From Synechococcus sp. HK05 (GTDB lineage Bacteria; Cyanobacteriota; Cyanobacteriia; PCC-6307; Cyanobiaceae): a DNA stretch of 64,000 nt. Shown here one piece after another: positions 45,368-53,865 of this stretch. Every line of letters begins with the position of its first letter. Position 1 is the stretch's first letter. The notes below the pieces were generated by a model. It was not told the origin of the DNA, ran no database searches, and worked only from the letters and a program-made list of their open reading frames with translations. The position numbers and the translations under genes were made by a program. The DNA lies in the NCBI RefSeq assembly GCF_019104765.1, contig NZ_JAHRXJ010000001.1, positions 151,012 to 215,011 of the forward strand. Direction: 5' to 3'.

Positions 45368-46282
45368 CTACAAGCCGTGCAACCGGGCCTGCTCTTTGGC
45401 GGCCCGGAATACCAGCCCGTGGCGCTGCACCAGCGGACCGAGATCGTCGTAGCCGCCGCCGATCACGGTGGCCACGGGGATCGAGCGCCGCAGGCATGCA
45501 TCCAGCACCAGCCGATCGCGGTTGAGCAACCCTGTGCTGCTCAGGCAGAGCTTGCCGAGCCGGTCGTTGCGGTGGGGATCCACGCCGGCGTTGTAGAGCA
45601 CCAGATCGGGCTTCACCTGATCGAGCAGGTTGGGAATCAGGTCGCCGATGGCGAGCAAGTAGTCGTCGTCGCCCAGGCCGTCGTCGAGGGGAAGGTCGAC
45701 GTTGCTGGTTTGTTTGCGCAGCGGGAAGTTGCTCTGGCAGTGGGCGGAGAAGGTGAACACCCGCGGCTCCTCGGCAAAGATCGCGGCGGTGGCATCACCT
45801 TGATGCACATCCAGATCGATCACCATCAGCTGCTGCACGCGCCCCTCCGCCAGCAGCACCCGGGCGGCCACGGCGCAATCGTTGAAGATGCAAAAGCCGC
45901 TGCCGTGGTCGGGATAGGCGTGATGGGTGCCGCCGGCCAGGTGGCAGGCCAGGCCATGCTCAAGCGCCAGCCGGGCGGTGAGCACGGTGCCTCCCACCGC
46001 CAACCAGGTGCGCTGCACCAGCGGTGTGGTGGCCGGTAGGCCGATGCGGCGCTGCTCCTGATGGCTCAGCTCCCCACGGGCAAAGGCCTTGTGGTAGCGC
46101 TGCCCATGCACCAGCTCCAGCCAGCGGCGTGGCGCCGGCAGCGGTTGCACAAATTGGTCGTTTTGCGCCAGCCCCTGAGCCAGTAAGAGCTGATGCAGCA
46201 TCCGAAACTTCGCCATCGGAAAGCGATGGCTGCTGGGCAGCGGCGCGGAGTAGGCCGGGTGGTAGATGAAGGGGACTCTCAC
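45368..46282 (-). CDS. Histone-deacetylase-family (class II/acetoin-utilisation-like) hydrolase
   Basis: A 304-residue zinc amidohydrolase fold. Motifs are GGTHHAYPDHGSGFCIFND, VIDLDVHQGD (metal ligands), FTFSAHCQSNFP, LVLYNAGVDPH and VIGGGYDD. Likely substrates are acetylated lysine or acetylated polyamines; not resolvable here. GTG start at 46282. Its first ~55 bp are repeated at 50385-50440, beyond an inserted low-GC island. Confidence 0.92.
   Translation of the reverse strand: MRVPFIYHPAYSAPLPSSHRFPMAKFRMLHQLLLAQGLAQNDQFVQPLPAPRRWLELVHGQRYHKAFARGELSHQEQRRIGLPATTPLVQRTWLAVGGTVLTARLALEHGLACHLAGGTHHAYPDHGSGFCIFNDCAVAARVLLAEGRVQQLMVIDLDVHQGDATAAIFAEEPRVFTFSAHCQSNFPLRKQTSNVDLPLDDGLGDDDYLLAIGDLIPNLLDQVKPDLVLYNAGVDPHRNDRLGKLCLSSTGLLNRDRLVLDACLRRSIPVATVIGGGYDDLGPLVQRHGLVFRAAKEQARLHGL
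46218..46270. repeat. Island-flanking direct repeat, left copy (5' end of deacetylase gene)
   Basis: This segment is nearly identical to 50385-50437, with two substitutions over about 52 bp (G/A at 46232 and T/C at 46267) and the same orientation. This copy is part of the intact deacetylase gene. Confidence 0.85.
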
Positions 46283-46337
46283 TGGATTTGAGATCTGGCC
46301 TGACTTATGAGCTGCTGTTCCTGGTGTTGGGGTTGTT

Positions 46338-46353
46338 GGGGACGGTTTATCAA
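46338..46353 (+). repeat. Candidate terminal inverted repeat, left
   Basis: GGGGACGGTTTATCAA matches the reverse complement of 50327-50342 (GGGGTGGGTTTATCAA) at 14 of 16 positions. Together the two bracket about 4.0 kb that includes the RTX gene. Confidence 0.45.
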
Positions 46354-46379
46354 AGCTTTATCAATCCAGGCTCACTGCG

Positions 46380-46763
46380 GTGCCAAGGGGGTGCTTCGGT
46401 AAGGCCCCCCCTGAGTCCGCTCTTCCTGGCTTGCTGTGGCGACAAAGGGGCAATGGAAGCTCCCGGATTGTCAGTTTGGCGGTTCTACGCCACATGCAGC
46501 ATCGCGTTGTCAACCGCGCTGGTAAGCCTCTGACACGCTTTGAGCGAACCACCGATACAGACTCCCTCAAGCTCGCGAAGGAGCTGTACCCGGGCGTCCT
46601 GATCGAGCTGAACCAGGAGCTGGCCGAACGGTCTGGTTCGATCCTTGCGACAAAAGAGGCCGCCTCCCAGCGGCTGGTGAGCAGCAAGAGCGTGTGGCAC
46701 AGCCATCAGCTGAACGTGGTTCTCGGGTTGTGGCGGAGTTTGTGGAGGTTGAGCTTTCCCTGA
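46380..46763 (+). pseudogene. Possible remnant of a tyrosine-recombinase N-terminus (uncertain)
   Basis: The open frame gives up to 127 residues. The middle part (FERTTDTDSLKLAKELYPGV, then LIELNQELAERSGSI) faintly resembles the N-terminal helical part of phage-type integrases, where a TTD..LAK pattern is frequent. No catalytic domain follows; the frame ends at 46763. The first 40 residues look non-coding. It may equally be a chance frame; kept because it lies inside the island. Confidence 0.2.
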
Positions 46764-46789
46764 AGGAGGAGCTGAAAAGTTAATCGCAA

Positions 46790-49594
46790 TCAGAATCCGC
46801 CGAAATTGTCGGTAGTGAATGCGTAAGTTGTCTGGAGATTGACACTAGCGCCGACTGCAAGGTTTGTCAGTGATTGAGTTTGCTCTACCGCCGCTAGTGC
46901 ACCACCAGGACCCCCCGTCGCTTGCCAAACTTGGACTTCATTAGCATTACCATCCCCAGTGGTATCTGCCTGGAAGACTAGGAATGCAACTGCGCCGTCA
47001 ACAAATGCATCATTGCCGCCACCACTTTGGAATGCAGCGGTGATCGCAATTAGGTCATCTCCAGTGTTGCCAGAAACGTCAATTACTGCACCCGCACCAG
47101 TGAGGACTGCTGCACGATCAGGGGTGATAGATCCAGCGCCAAAGGCACCAGCAGCAGCACCAACAATCGCACCAACATCGCCAACACCGATGTTGTTATT
47201 GAGAATTTGGTCACCAGCAGCACCAACAACAAAGTCGGTAACGGCGTCGATGCCATCACCTGTGGACCAGCGGAACTCGTCAGCACCATTGCCACCAGTC
47301 AGTTGGTCGTTGGCTGCGCCACCAGTAATAGTGTCAGTGCCGTTGCCACCAGTAATAGCGTCGCTGCCGTCCCCCCCAGCGATAGTGTCGCTACCATTGC
47401 CACCGACTACATCGATATTGAAGCCTACGCCGTTAGATGCTGTAACGCTGATGCCACCATCTAGGCCCGCTGCGTTGACATCACCTTTAAGGTTAATCAC
47501 ATTAAAATAATGGCCCGGTCCAGGGGGTGCGAACTGGGTGAGTGACAAAGCCTTGTCGTCAGCCAATTGAATTGTGTCAACGGTTATTGTATTTAGAGCT
47601 GTATTGTCGTACCGAAGCTCTGTGTTGTCAGATCCAGTAATGATTGTTGTAATGCCAGCGGTGGCAACTTCGACTCCAAGGTTAAGCTTGCTTGCGCCAA
47701 GCAATGCTACTTGTTCAACTTCTCGGACCCGGGTGACGTCGGTATTAAAGTTCCCGGTATTAAGAGGGTCGATCGCCGTGGTGAATTGAATCGTATCAAT
47801 GCCATCACCGCCAACGACGGTTGTGTCGTCTCTAAGCTGTACATCATTAGTATATGAGAAAAGATCGTTGTCATCATTTCCAAAGAGCCTGTCGGCACCA
47901 GCGCCACCAGTAATAGTATCCTTGCCATCTCCACCAACCAGGCTGTCATTTCCGCTGCCACCGGTAATGCTCACGCCGGTTGTGGTGAACTCGCTGACAT
48001 CAACCGTCGAGGCTGCAGTGGCCATCGAAATATTGACGGTATTAATGCCAGCCGTTTGAGCAGTGAGATTAAGCGCGATGTTTGATGATGCCGTGCCGAT
48101 AACATGCAGCTCTTCCACCGAAGACGCTTTGGCAAATGAAACCGTATTGGCAATATTTAGTCCGTTATCAACTGAGATGCGGTCAAGGTTTGCTCCACCA
48201 TCAATTGCGCTATCGACTAACTCGCTACCATTCTCCAGTTGTGCCTCGTTGGTGTAATAGAAAATATCATTGCCGTCGTCGCCGGCTAAATTATCGACGC
48301 CTTCTCCACCAGTAATTTCGTCATCCCCTGTTCCTCCTATGATGCTGTCGTCGCCAGTGTCTCCTAGAAGTTCATCGTTGCCAGCGCCGCCGAGAATGGT
48401 GTCGTTTCCTGTTGTCCCTCCATATAGGTAGTCATTACCATCGCCACCATCAATCTGATCATCGCCTTGTCCACCTTGCACGGAGTCGTTTCCTTCTCCG
48501 GTTGAGATTATATCGTTGCCCTGATTTCCAAAGACAGTATCGTTTCCTTGGCCTCCACTGATGATATCGTCACCTCCCGATCCGCGAAGAGAATCGCCAT
48601 CGGGAGATCCGATTATGGTATCGGCTGATTCTGATCCACTGACCTTGATGCCATTCCCGCTGCCATAACTAGATGCATTAACACTGTTGCTGTCTGAACT
48701 AAGTACAATGGAGTAATCATTTGCACCATTGCCTAAGGGGACTGTGGTTGCCCTGGAGATGCCTTGGCGAGTGAATGTTGAGGTGGACGAGATGGGACCA
48801 CTCAGTGTGATTACCCCAGTGGCAGTTCCTCCAAACGTGATTTCCTTGTTATTGGTGTCCTCAATAAGAAGAAAAGTCCTCGTGCTTACTCCACCACCGC
48901 TGCTCCCACCATTGTCGGTTGGAGTTGGAGTTGGAGTCGGAGTTGGAGTTGGAGTCGGAGTTGGAGTTGGAGTCGGAGTTGGAGTTGGAGTCGGAGTTGG
49001 AGTTGGAGTCGGAGTTGGAGTTGGAGTCGGAGTTGGAGTTGGAGTCGGAGTTGGAGTTGGAGTTGGAGTTGGAGTTGGAGTTGGAGTCGGAGTTGGAGTT
49101 GGAGTCGGAGTTGGAGTCGGAGTTGGAGTTGGGTCAGGTCTCGGGGACGGAGATGACCTATTGATGGGGATTAGTTGGCCCGAATTAATCGATGTATCGG
49201 GATTCGAGAGAATTGACTTTGTCTCTATCTTGATCGTTTTTTCTAATGCATTCAGAGAGGCGAAATCACTATTGCCAAGTCTTTCTCTGATCTTTATCCT
49301 GCCACTTAAAGAGAAGCTAGAGTTGTCGTTGACAAAGTTGGCGCTTTCTCCATTGTTATCGGTGTAGAAGTATTTTAGCGCTGGCCTCTTCGACGATTCC
49401 AGGAGTCTCTGTATTCGCGAGAGATGGCGTTTCCTAATCTTGATATAACCGTTACTGGGTTGCGCCTTCAGATTGATGCTCTTGCGACCCACTACATATT
49501 TGACTTGTAATGACTGGTTGACGATTTGAAATTCTTCAACGGTGGTGTCTCCGTCCGTTGATAGCTCGATCACACGAAATGGAATGCGGGGCAT
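46790..49594 (-). CDS. Large RTX-type calcium-binding surface protein with Pro-Thr stalk
   Basis: 934 residues from ATG 49594. Order: a basic N-terminal region of about 150 residues without recognised family; a (Pro-Thr)n stalk of about 70 residues; a Ser/Gly linker; then RTX nonapeptide blocks (GGQGNDTVFGNQGNDI, GGAGNDELLGDTGDD) in at least three clusters separated by beta-rich spacers; a C-terminal domain ending DNFGGF. RTX proteins bind calcium and usually leave by type I secretion from a C-terminal signal. No secretion genes are adjacent. GC is clearly lower than in neighbours. Likely a surface adhesin or S-layer-like protein. Confidence 0.85.
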   Translation of the reverse strand: MPRIPFRVIELSTDGDTTVEEFQIVNQSLQVKYVVGRKSINLKAQPSNGYIKIRKRHLSRIQRLLESSKRPALKYFYTDNNGESANFVNDNSSFSLSGRIKIRERLGNSDFASLNALEKTIKIETKSILSNPDTSINSGQLIPINRSSPSPRPDPTPTPTPTPTPTPTPTPTPTPTPTPTPTPTPTPTPTPTPTPTPTPTPTPTPTPTPTPTPTPTPTPTPTPTPTDNGGSSGGGVSTRTFLLIEDTNNKEITFGGTATGVITLSGPISSTSTFTRQGISRATTVPLGNGANDYSIVLSSDSNSVNASSYGSGNGIKVSGSESADTIIGSPDGDSLRGSGGDDIISGGQGNDTVFGNQGNDIISTGEGNDSVQGGQGDDQIDGGDGNDYLYGGTTGNDTILGGAGNDELLGDTGDDSIIGGTGDDEITGGEGVDNLAGDDGNDIFYYTNEAQLENGSELVDSAIDGGANLDRISVDNGLNIANTVSFAKASSVEELHVIGTASSNIALNLTAQTAGINTVNISMATAASTVDVSEFTTTGVSITGGSGNDSLVGGDGKDTITGGAGADRLFGNDDNDLFSYTNDVQLRDDTTVVGGDGIDTIQFTTAIDPLNTGNFNTDVTRVREVEQVALLGASKLNLGVEVATAGITTIITGSDNTELRYDNTALNTITVDTIQLADDKALSLTQFAPPGPGHYFNVINLKGDVNAAGLDGGISVTASNGVGFNIDVVGGNGSDTIAGGDGSDAITGGNGTDTITGGAANDQLTGGNGADEFRWSTGDGIDAVTDFVVGAAGDQILNNNIGVGDVGAIVGAAAGAFGAGSITPDRAAVLTGAGAVIDVSGNTGDDLIAITAAFQSGGGNDAFVDGAVAFLVFQADTTGDGNANEVQVWQATGGPGGALAAVEQTQSLTNLAVGASVNLQTTYAFTTDNFGGF
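48921..49130. repeat. Hexamer tandem repeat encoding the Pro-Thr stalk
   Basis: About 35 tandem hexamers, GGAGTT and GGAGTC on the plus strand, frequently alternating as a 12-bp unit. On the minus strand each hexamer reads as Pro-Thr. Changes by whole hexamers stay in frame, so stalk length can vary by slippage without destroying the protein. Not a CRISPR: there are no spacers. Confidence 0.95.
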
Positions 49595-49929
49595 GGCCGC
49601 AGCGGAATCTTGCGTGCACCAGGATTATAAGTCACAAATTCTTCCCCCTTGCGGCTTCTCTCCCGTTAGTCTCTCTGCGTCTGGTTGATCTTTGCGATTG
49701 TCTTCAGTGATTAATGGCCAGTGACCCGTGCTCGTTTATCCATTCTCTATTGGTGGCTTCTTTGTGATGCAACTGCTTGCTTTGCTCGCTCGGTGGATTT
49801 GAAGCATGATATGAACGTTCTTTCGGTAAATTCGGTATCAATCGTAACTGTATTGCTCTTCTCGGCGCACCGTTTGCTTTGTGGTCACATCGCTATTGTA
49901 AAGAACAACGAGAACCTGATGAAATCCTA
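49595..49929. other. Lower-GC intergenic segment upstream of the RTX gene
   Basis: 335 bp with short frames only and no recognised gene. It must contain the RTX promoter. No clear -10/-35 pair, operator or RNA structure was identified. Confidence 0.5.
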
Positions 49930-50169
49930 TTAAGGGCAATATGTGGTGTTTGCGTAAGTACTACAGACTTTTGGCTCCTCGCCTTGGTAGATGACGCTTT
50001 GACCGCCTCTGGTTGGTTCTGGATGCCGCTGCTTAAAAGGCGGCACATAAGCAGGACGACTCGGGATCGGACGTTGTTGCTGGTTATTGCTGCTTCCTTG
50101 GGGCTGGTATTGAGCTGAAGCCGGCACTGGTGACAGCAGCGCAGCAAGAAGGAGGAGTGAACGGGCCAA
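49930..50169 (-). CDS. Small secreted Gln/Pro-rich protein
   Basis: 79 residues from TTG 50169. A clear signal peptide (MARSLLLLAALLSPVPASA/QY) precedes a short polar mature region (SSNNQQQRPIPSRPAYVPPF). The tail, KVCSTYANTTYC, has two cysteines that could form a disulfide. No family recognised. It is the only other convincing gene in the island. Confidence 0.6.
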   Translation of the reverse strand: MARSLLLLAALLSPVPASAQYQPQGSSNNQQQRPIPSRPAYVPPFKQRHPEPTRGGQSVIYQGEEPKVCSTYANTTYCP

Positions 50170-50326
50170 TTGATATAGATCAACTTTGACCAGTTCGCCA
50201 TTAAAACCCTTGGCTTTGTGATGGGTGCATCAAAGGCTCATCGCTTTTATTGCACTCCTTAAGGATCAACTGGGGCTTGGTGTCGAAGTCCTGGGTCGGA
50301 CGGTTTGCCAAACGGTTTAAGTACCG

Positions 50327-50342
50327 TTGATAAACCCACCCC
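50327..50342 (-). repeat. Candidate terminal inverted repeat, right
   Basis: TTGATAAACCCACCCC is the inverted partner of 46338-46353, with a 10-bp perfect inner part (TTGATAAACC) plus a shared GGGG end. It abuts the stop of the deacetylase remnant. Confidence 0.45.
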
Positions 50343-50449
50343 TAAAACCCAGTCCACCACTCAACGAATGGTTTATAAGCCGTAGGAAAGCGATGGCTAC
50401 TGGGCAGCGGCGCGGAGTAGGCCGGGTGGTAGACGAACGGGGGATGCAC
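50342..50449 (-). pseudogene. 5' remnant of the deacetylase-family gene
   Basis: GTG 50449 opens a 35-codon frame. Its residues 4-20 (PFVYHPAYSAPLPSSHRF) match residues 4-21 of the intact deacetylase with one Ile-to-Val change. After HRFP the match ends, and the frame stops with TAG at 50342. The conserved DNA is 50385-50440. This is the right-hand copy of the island-flanking direct repeat. Confidence 0.85.
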
Positions 50450-50470
50450 CCTTGCGCGGCGGCGTGGCTC

Positions 50471-51118
50471 TCAGTGTCCCGCGCTGAGGGCGACGCTGTT
50501 GAACCCCCACCAGAGCAGAGCGACCCACAGCAGCAGTGACACAAGCCCCAGCCAGGCCTGCACAGAGGTGCTGTTGCCCTCAAGCCAGGGGCGGTAGACG
50601 CGACTCAATGCAGGCACCAGCAGCCAGGAGGTGGCAGCAACACAGAGGGTGTTGCTGATCAGCATCAGGCTGGCCCCTGAGGCCTGCGGTAGAAGCCGGT
50701 TCAGCAGCGGCGACACCAGCATGGCTGTGGGATAGAGGGTGAGCAGCACCAGAAGATTCACCTTCCAGGTGGCCACGCGGCGCTGGATTCGCCGCGATAG
50801 CCAGCGGCCATAGCCCATCCAGTTGGCCTTGCCCTGAAAGCGAAAGCCTGTTTCCTCTTCCTCAAGCAGCAGCAGGCGTCGCCGTTGCGGATCATCCAGC
50901 CAGCTCATGCACTGCTGGATGGTGGCAAAGCGTAGGCTGGTGCGAAACACGCACTCGTTGGGGCGCTGCTCGATCAATTGGCGCTGCAGGCTGATAAAGC
51001 CTTCGCGTTGGCTCGCTAACGCATGCATGCGCTCGCTGAAGCGCAGAAAGCGTTCCACATGGTGAGGCTCCACGCGCTGTTCGAAGTGGTATTCGAATGA
51101 GCCGAGCCCCTCACTCAT
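50471..51118 (-). CDS. ABM-domain membrane protein
   Basis: 215 residues from ATG 51118. The N-terminal half (about 5-100) is an antibiotic-biosynthesis-monooxygenase-like domain (HHVERFLRFSERMHALASQREGF, RTSLRFATIQQCMSWLDDP). Three transmembrane helices follow (about 120-140, 152-172, 190-212). Proteins of this layout are widespread in bacteria; function unknown. It follows the sigma factor by 19 bp on the same strand, so probably shares its transcript. Confidence 0.75.
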   Translation of the reverse strand: MSEGLGSFEYHFEQRVEPHHVERFLRFSERMHALASQREGFISLQRQLIEQRPNECVFRTSLRFATIQQCMSWLDDPQRRRLLLLEEEETGFRFQGKANWMGYGRWLSRRIQRRVATWKVNLLVLLTLYPTAMLVSPLLNRLLPQASGASLMLISNTLCVAATSWLLVPALSRVYRPWLEGNSTSVQAWLGLVSLLLWVALLWWGFNSVALSAGH

Positions 51119-51137
51119 GGTGTGCGGGTTGGCTGAT

Positions 51138-52067
51138 TTAGAGGCTGCTGGGCATCCGGCGGGTGAGGTGTCGCAGTTTGCGCAGGGCCTTGAGTTCCAC
51201 CTGGCGCACACGCTCGCGCGACACATCGAGCATGCGGCCGATCTCGGCCAGGGTGTGCCGCTCTTCGCCCTCGAGGCCGAAGCGCAGCTCGAGCACCTGC
51301 CGCTCCTGTTCGGTGAGGTGGCTGAGCCAGCGGCTCAGCTGCTCGTGGTGCATGCCGCGCTCCACCTGATCGAGCGGTTCGGCATGGCTGTTGTCGGCGA
51401 TCAGGTCGCCTAGGAAGCTGCGGCCTTCCTCGCCGTTCACCGGTGCATCGAGGCTCGAGGTGGTGAGGGCTTGGCGCAAGAGCGAATCCAGCTCGTCGAT
51501 GGGCATCTCCATCGCCTCGGCGATTTCCTTGCGACTGGGCATGGCGCCGAGCTTGTGGGCTAGATCCAGGCTCACCTTGCGGATGGCGGTGAGCCGCTCG
51601 GAGAGGTGCACCGGCAGGCGAATGGTGCGCGACTGGCAAGCAATGGCGCGGGTCATGCTCTGGCGGATCCACCAGAAGGCGTAGGTGGAGAACTTGTAAC
51701 CGCGGGTGGGGTCGAACTTTTCTACGGCCCGCTCGAGGCCCAAAGAGCCCTCTTGAATCAGGTCGAGCAGTTCTAAGCCTTTCCCTTGATATTTCTTGGC
51801 AACGCTCACCACCAGGCGCAGGTTGGCTTTCATCATCCGTTCCTTGGAACGGCGGCCCACACGAATGGTTTTCTTTTGCTGATCGGTATAACCGCTCTCG
51901 GGCTCCTCTTCGGTGAGCCGCATCATTGCCTGCACCTGATTCCCCAGTTCGATTTCCTCAGCTGGGGTTAAGAGCGGCACGCGGCCAATGGTGGAGAGGT
52001 ACCAGCTGATCGGGTCACTGCTCCTGCGGCGACTGGCGCCGCCAGGGGAAAGTCCTGAAGCGGTCAT
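51138..52067 (-). CDS. RpoD-like group 2 sigma factor
   Basis: 309 residues. Region 1.2 (DPISWYLSTIGRVPLLTPAEEIEL), region 2 (LRLVVSVAKKYQGKGLELLDLIQEGSLGL, YKFSTYAFWWIRQSMTRAI), region 3 and region 4 (VLELRFGLEGEERHTLAEIG, RERVRQVELKALRKLR) are complete, and region 1.1 is absent. This is the pattern of cyanobacterial non-essential group 2 sigma factors used in stress, light and nitrogen responses. Which subtype is not determinable here. Confidence 0.93.
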   Translation of the reverse strand: MTASGLSPGGASRRRSSDPISWYLSTIGRVPLLTPAEEIELGNQVQAMMRLTEEEPESGYTDQQKKTIRVGRRSKERMMKANLRLVVSVAKKYQGKGLELLDLIQEGSLGLERAVEKFDPTRGYKFSTYAFWWIRQSMTRAIACQSRTIRLPVHLSERLTAIRKVSLDLAHKLGAMPSRKEIAEAMEMPIDELDSLLRQALTTSSLDAPVNGEEGRSFLGDLIADNSHAEPLDQVERGMHHEQLSRWLSHLTEQERQVLELRFGLEGEERHTLAEIGRMLDVSRERVRQVELKALRKLRHLTRRMPSSL

Positions 52068-52181
52068 GTACCCAATATCGAAAGTGAGAGAAATCTCCTA
52101 TGGGTTTTTGAAAACCCCTTCTGACTTCAGGCGCGCTTCAGCTTTCTGCAGCAAAAGTGCACACAGGTGTTGAGACTCACG

Positions 52182-53789
52182 CTATATCCGCTGTTGTAAT
52201 TGCTTTTGCAATTTCTTCCCGTGGCGCAGCTCGCTGGCTACGGCAAGCGGATCGGCGCCGCCGCTGCCCGAGCGTTCAGCCGCCTGGGCGCCAGCGCAGG
52301 CGTGGGCCAAGGCCGCTGCGGCCAGCAGTTCAGCGGGCCCGCTGCCCATGCTCTGGGCGGCGAGGCCACCGGCATAGCCCGCCAGCACGTCGCCCAGGCC
52401 TGCTCGCCCCGCAGCGCTGCAGGCTGAGCCCAGCTGCCAGCGCCGGCCATCGGCGGCCGCGATCACGGTGCGAGCGCCCTTGAGCAGCACGCTGCACGGC
52501 TGGTGAGCACTGCAGACCTTGGCGGCGGCTGTGGCTGCCCGCAGGGGCGGTTGATCAGCCAGCTCCGGGAAGAGGCGGGCAAATTCACCGGCGTGTGGGG
52601 TGATCCAGGTGGGTCCCTGGCGGCCCTGCAGCCAGGGCTGCGCACCCAGGTGTGCGAGGCGATTCAGCCCATCAGCGTCGAGCAGCAAGAGGCCCGGGAA
52701 CTGTTGGAGCCGCTGCCAGCTCGAGGCCTCCGCTGCGGCCTCGGCAGCTGCCGTGCCTCCCAGGCCGGGCCCGAGAACCACCGCATCCAACCGCTCCAGG
52801 GCGCTCTCGCTGAGCCCCCCCAGCTGCAGGCTGCCGCTGGGATGAGCCTCCAGTGCGGCGCTCACCACCACGTGGGGCTGCACACTCCACAGCTGCTCGG
52901 CCACAGGGCGCGGCAGTGCCGCCCGCAGGCTGCCCACCCCACTGGCGCTGGCCCCCTGCAGGCAGAGCTGACTGGCACCGCGATAGACGTCGCTGCCCGC
53001 GATCACCAGCAGCCGGCCCCGCTCGTATTTCGAGGCGGCTGCGGATGGCTGCGGCCAAGGGGCGCTCTCCAGATCGCGGCCCCATAGAACTCGAGGTTGA
53101 TCCGGCTCAAACGCCTGTAGCAGCGAGGCCTGCAGCCCCAGCTCAATGCGCTCCAGCCGGCCCACCCAGGCGAGTGCCTGATCCTGCAGGAATCCCTGCT
53201 TGATCAGGCCGATGCTCAGGCTGAGGGCGGCGCAGGCGGCCACGCGGCCCAGGAGCTGGCCGCTGTCGGCACAGAGGCCGGTGGGGCCATCGATGGCGAT
53301 TAGCTGGTTTGGCCGCAGCTGTTGCCGCTGGTGCAAGAGCGTTTCCAAGGCGTCGCCGGGTGGGCGGCTCTGGCCGATGCCGAACAGCGCATCGATCCAC
53401 ACGGCTGGATCGGCTGGATCGGGCGGCGCATCCAGCTGCGGAATCCCGAGCCAGCGGGCGTGGCGCAGGTGGGCTGCGGTGAGCGGTTTGTGGCGCTCAA
53501 ACGGGCTCCAGATCCGCACGGCGATCCCCGCCAGGTGCAGTTCGCGCGCCACCACCAGGCCATCGCCGCCGTTGTGGCCTGGCCCCACCAGCACCAGAGC
53601 GCCGCTGCGCTGCAGCTGGGGCCACCAATCGGGTTGTTGCAGGCGCCGCGCTACCGCCAGCGCTGCCTTTTCCATCAGGGCCTCCACTGGCAGGCCGCTG
53701 GCAAAGAGTTGCTGCTCCAGTGCGGCCATCTGGCCGCCACTCACCAGCAGATGCTCGGCATCGCGCGGGGGCCAGGTGGGCTGGGGCAA
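52182..53789 (-). CDS. nnr: Bifunctional NAD(P)HX epimerase / dehydratase
   Basis: Repairs hydrated NAD(P)H. The N-terminal epimerase (NnrE) has GPGHNGGDGLVVAREL and IDGPTGLCADSG. The C-terminal ADP/ATP-dependent dehydratase (NnrD) has VIAGSDVYRGA, LDADGLNRLA, ITPHAGEFARLFP, LLKGARTVIA and AGLGDVLAGYAGG. 535 residues, TTG start at 53789 on family grounds. Divergent from mnmA. Confidence 0.93.
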   Translation of the reverse strand: MPQPTWPPRDAEHLLVSGGQMAALEQQLFASGLPVEALMEKAALAVARRLQQPDWWPQLQRSGALVLVGPGHNGGDGLVVARELHLAGIAVRIWSPFERHKPLTAAHLRHARWLGIPQLDAPPDPADPAVWIDALFGIGQSRPPGDALETLLHQRQQLRPNQLIAIDGPTGLCADSGQLLGRVAACAALSLSIGLIKQGFLQDQALAWVGRLERIELGLQASLLQAFEPDQPRVLWGRDLESAPWPQPSAAASKYERGRLLVIAGSDVYRGASQLCLQGASASGVGSLRAALPRPVAEQLWSVQPHVVVSAALEAHPSGSLQLGGLSESALERLDAVVLGPGLGGTAAAEAAAEASSWQRLQQFPGLLLLDADGLNRLAHLGAQPWLQGRQGPTWITPHAGEFARLFPELADQPPLRAATAAAKVCSAHQPCSVLLKGARTVIAAADGRRWQLGSACSAAGRAGLGDVLAGYAGGLAAQSMGSGPAELLAAAALAHACAGAQAAERSGSGGADPLAVASELRHGKKLQKQLQQRI

Positions 53790-53865
53790 AACAGCGCGGG
53801 TGGTGGCAGTTCCATGATGGAGAGATCGCGTCGATCAGGCCGCAGGGCCTGGTCTGTTTGTTGGT

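Larger units (their letters stand above)
46283..46789. other. Left part of the accessory island, mostly non-coding
   Basis: 507 bp between the deacetylase start and the RTX gene. It holds the left inverted repeat (46338-46353), the tandem TTTATCAA copies at 46346 and 46357, and one open frame of uncertain meaning (46380-46763). Composition shifts towards lower GC here. No tRNA or complete recombinase was found. Confidence 0.6.
50170..50470. other. Right end of the island and junction
   Basis: 301 bp. It contains GGACGGTTT at 50298 (also at 46340), the inverted pair AACGGT/ACCGTT (50311-50328), the right inverted repeat (50327-50342) and the deacetylase remnant (50342-50449). No complete gene. 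Confidence 0.6.

Noticed and set aside
48921..49130. Regular repeats suggesting a CRISPR array
   Set aside because: Units are contiguous hexamers with no spacers, inside a coding frame.
48729..49367. Plus-strand frame with a long Val-Gly repeat
   Set aside because: It is the complement of the Pro-Thr hexamers of the RTX gene; the minus-strand frame has the coherent domain structure.
49721..49933. 70-codon plus-strand frame upstream of the RTX gene
   Set aside because: No ribosome-binding site, no recognisable domain, and composition like the non-coding flanks.
52197..52212. AATTGC-TTTT-GCAATT inverted repeat near the nnr stop
   Set aside because: It lies within the last nnr codons (KLQKQLQ region), is short and AT-paired, and has no T-run after the stop; insufficient for a terminator call.
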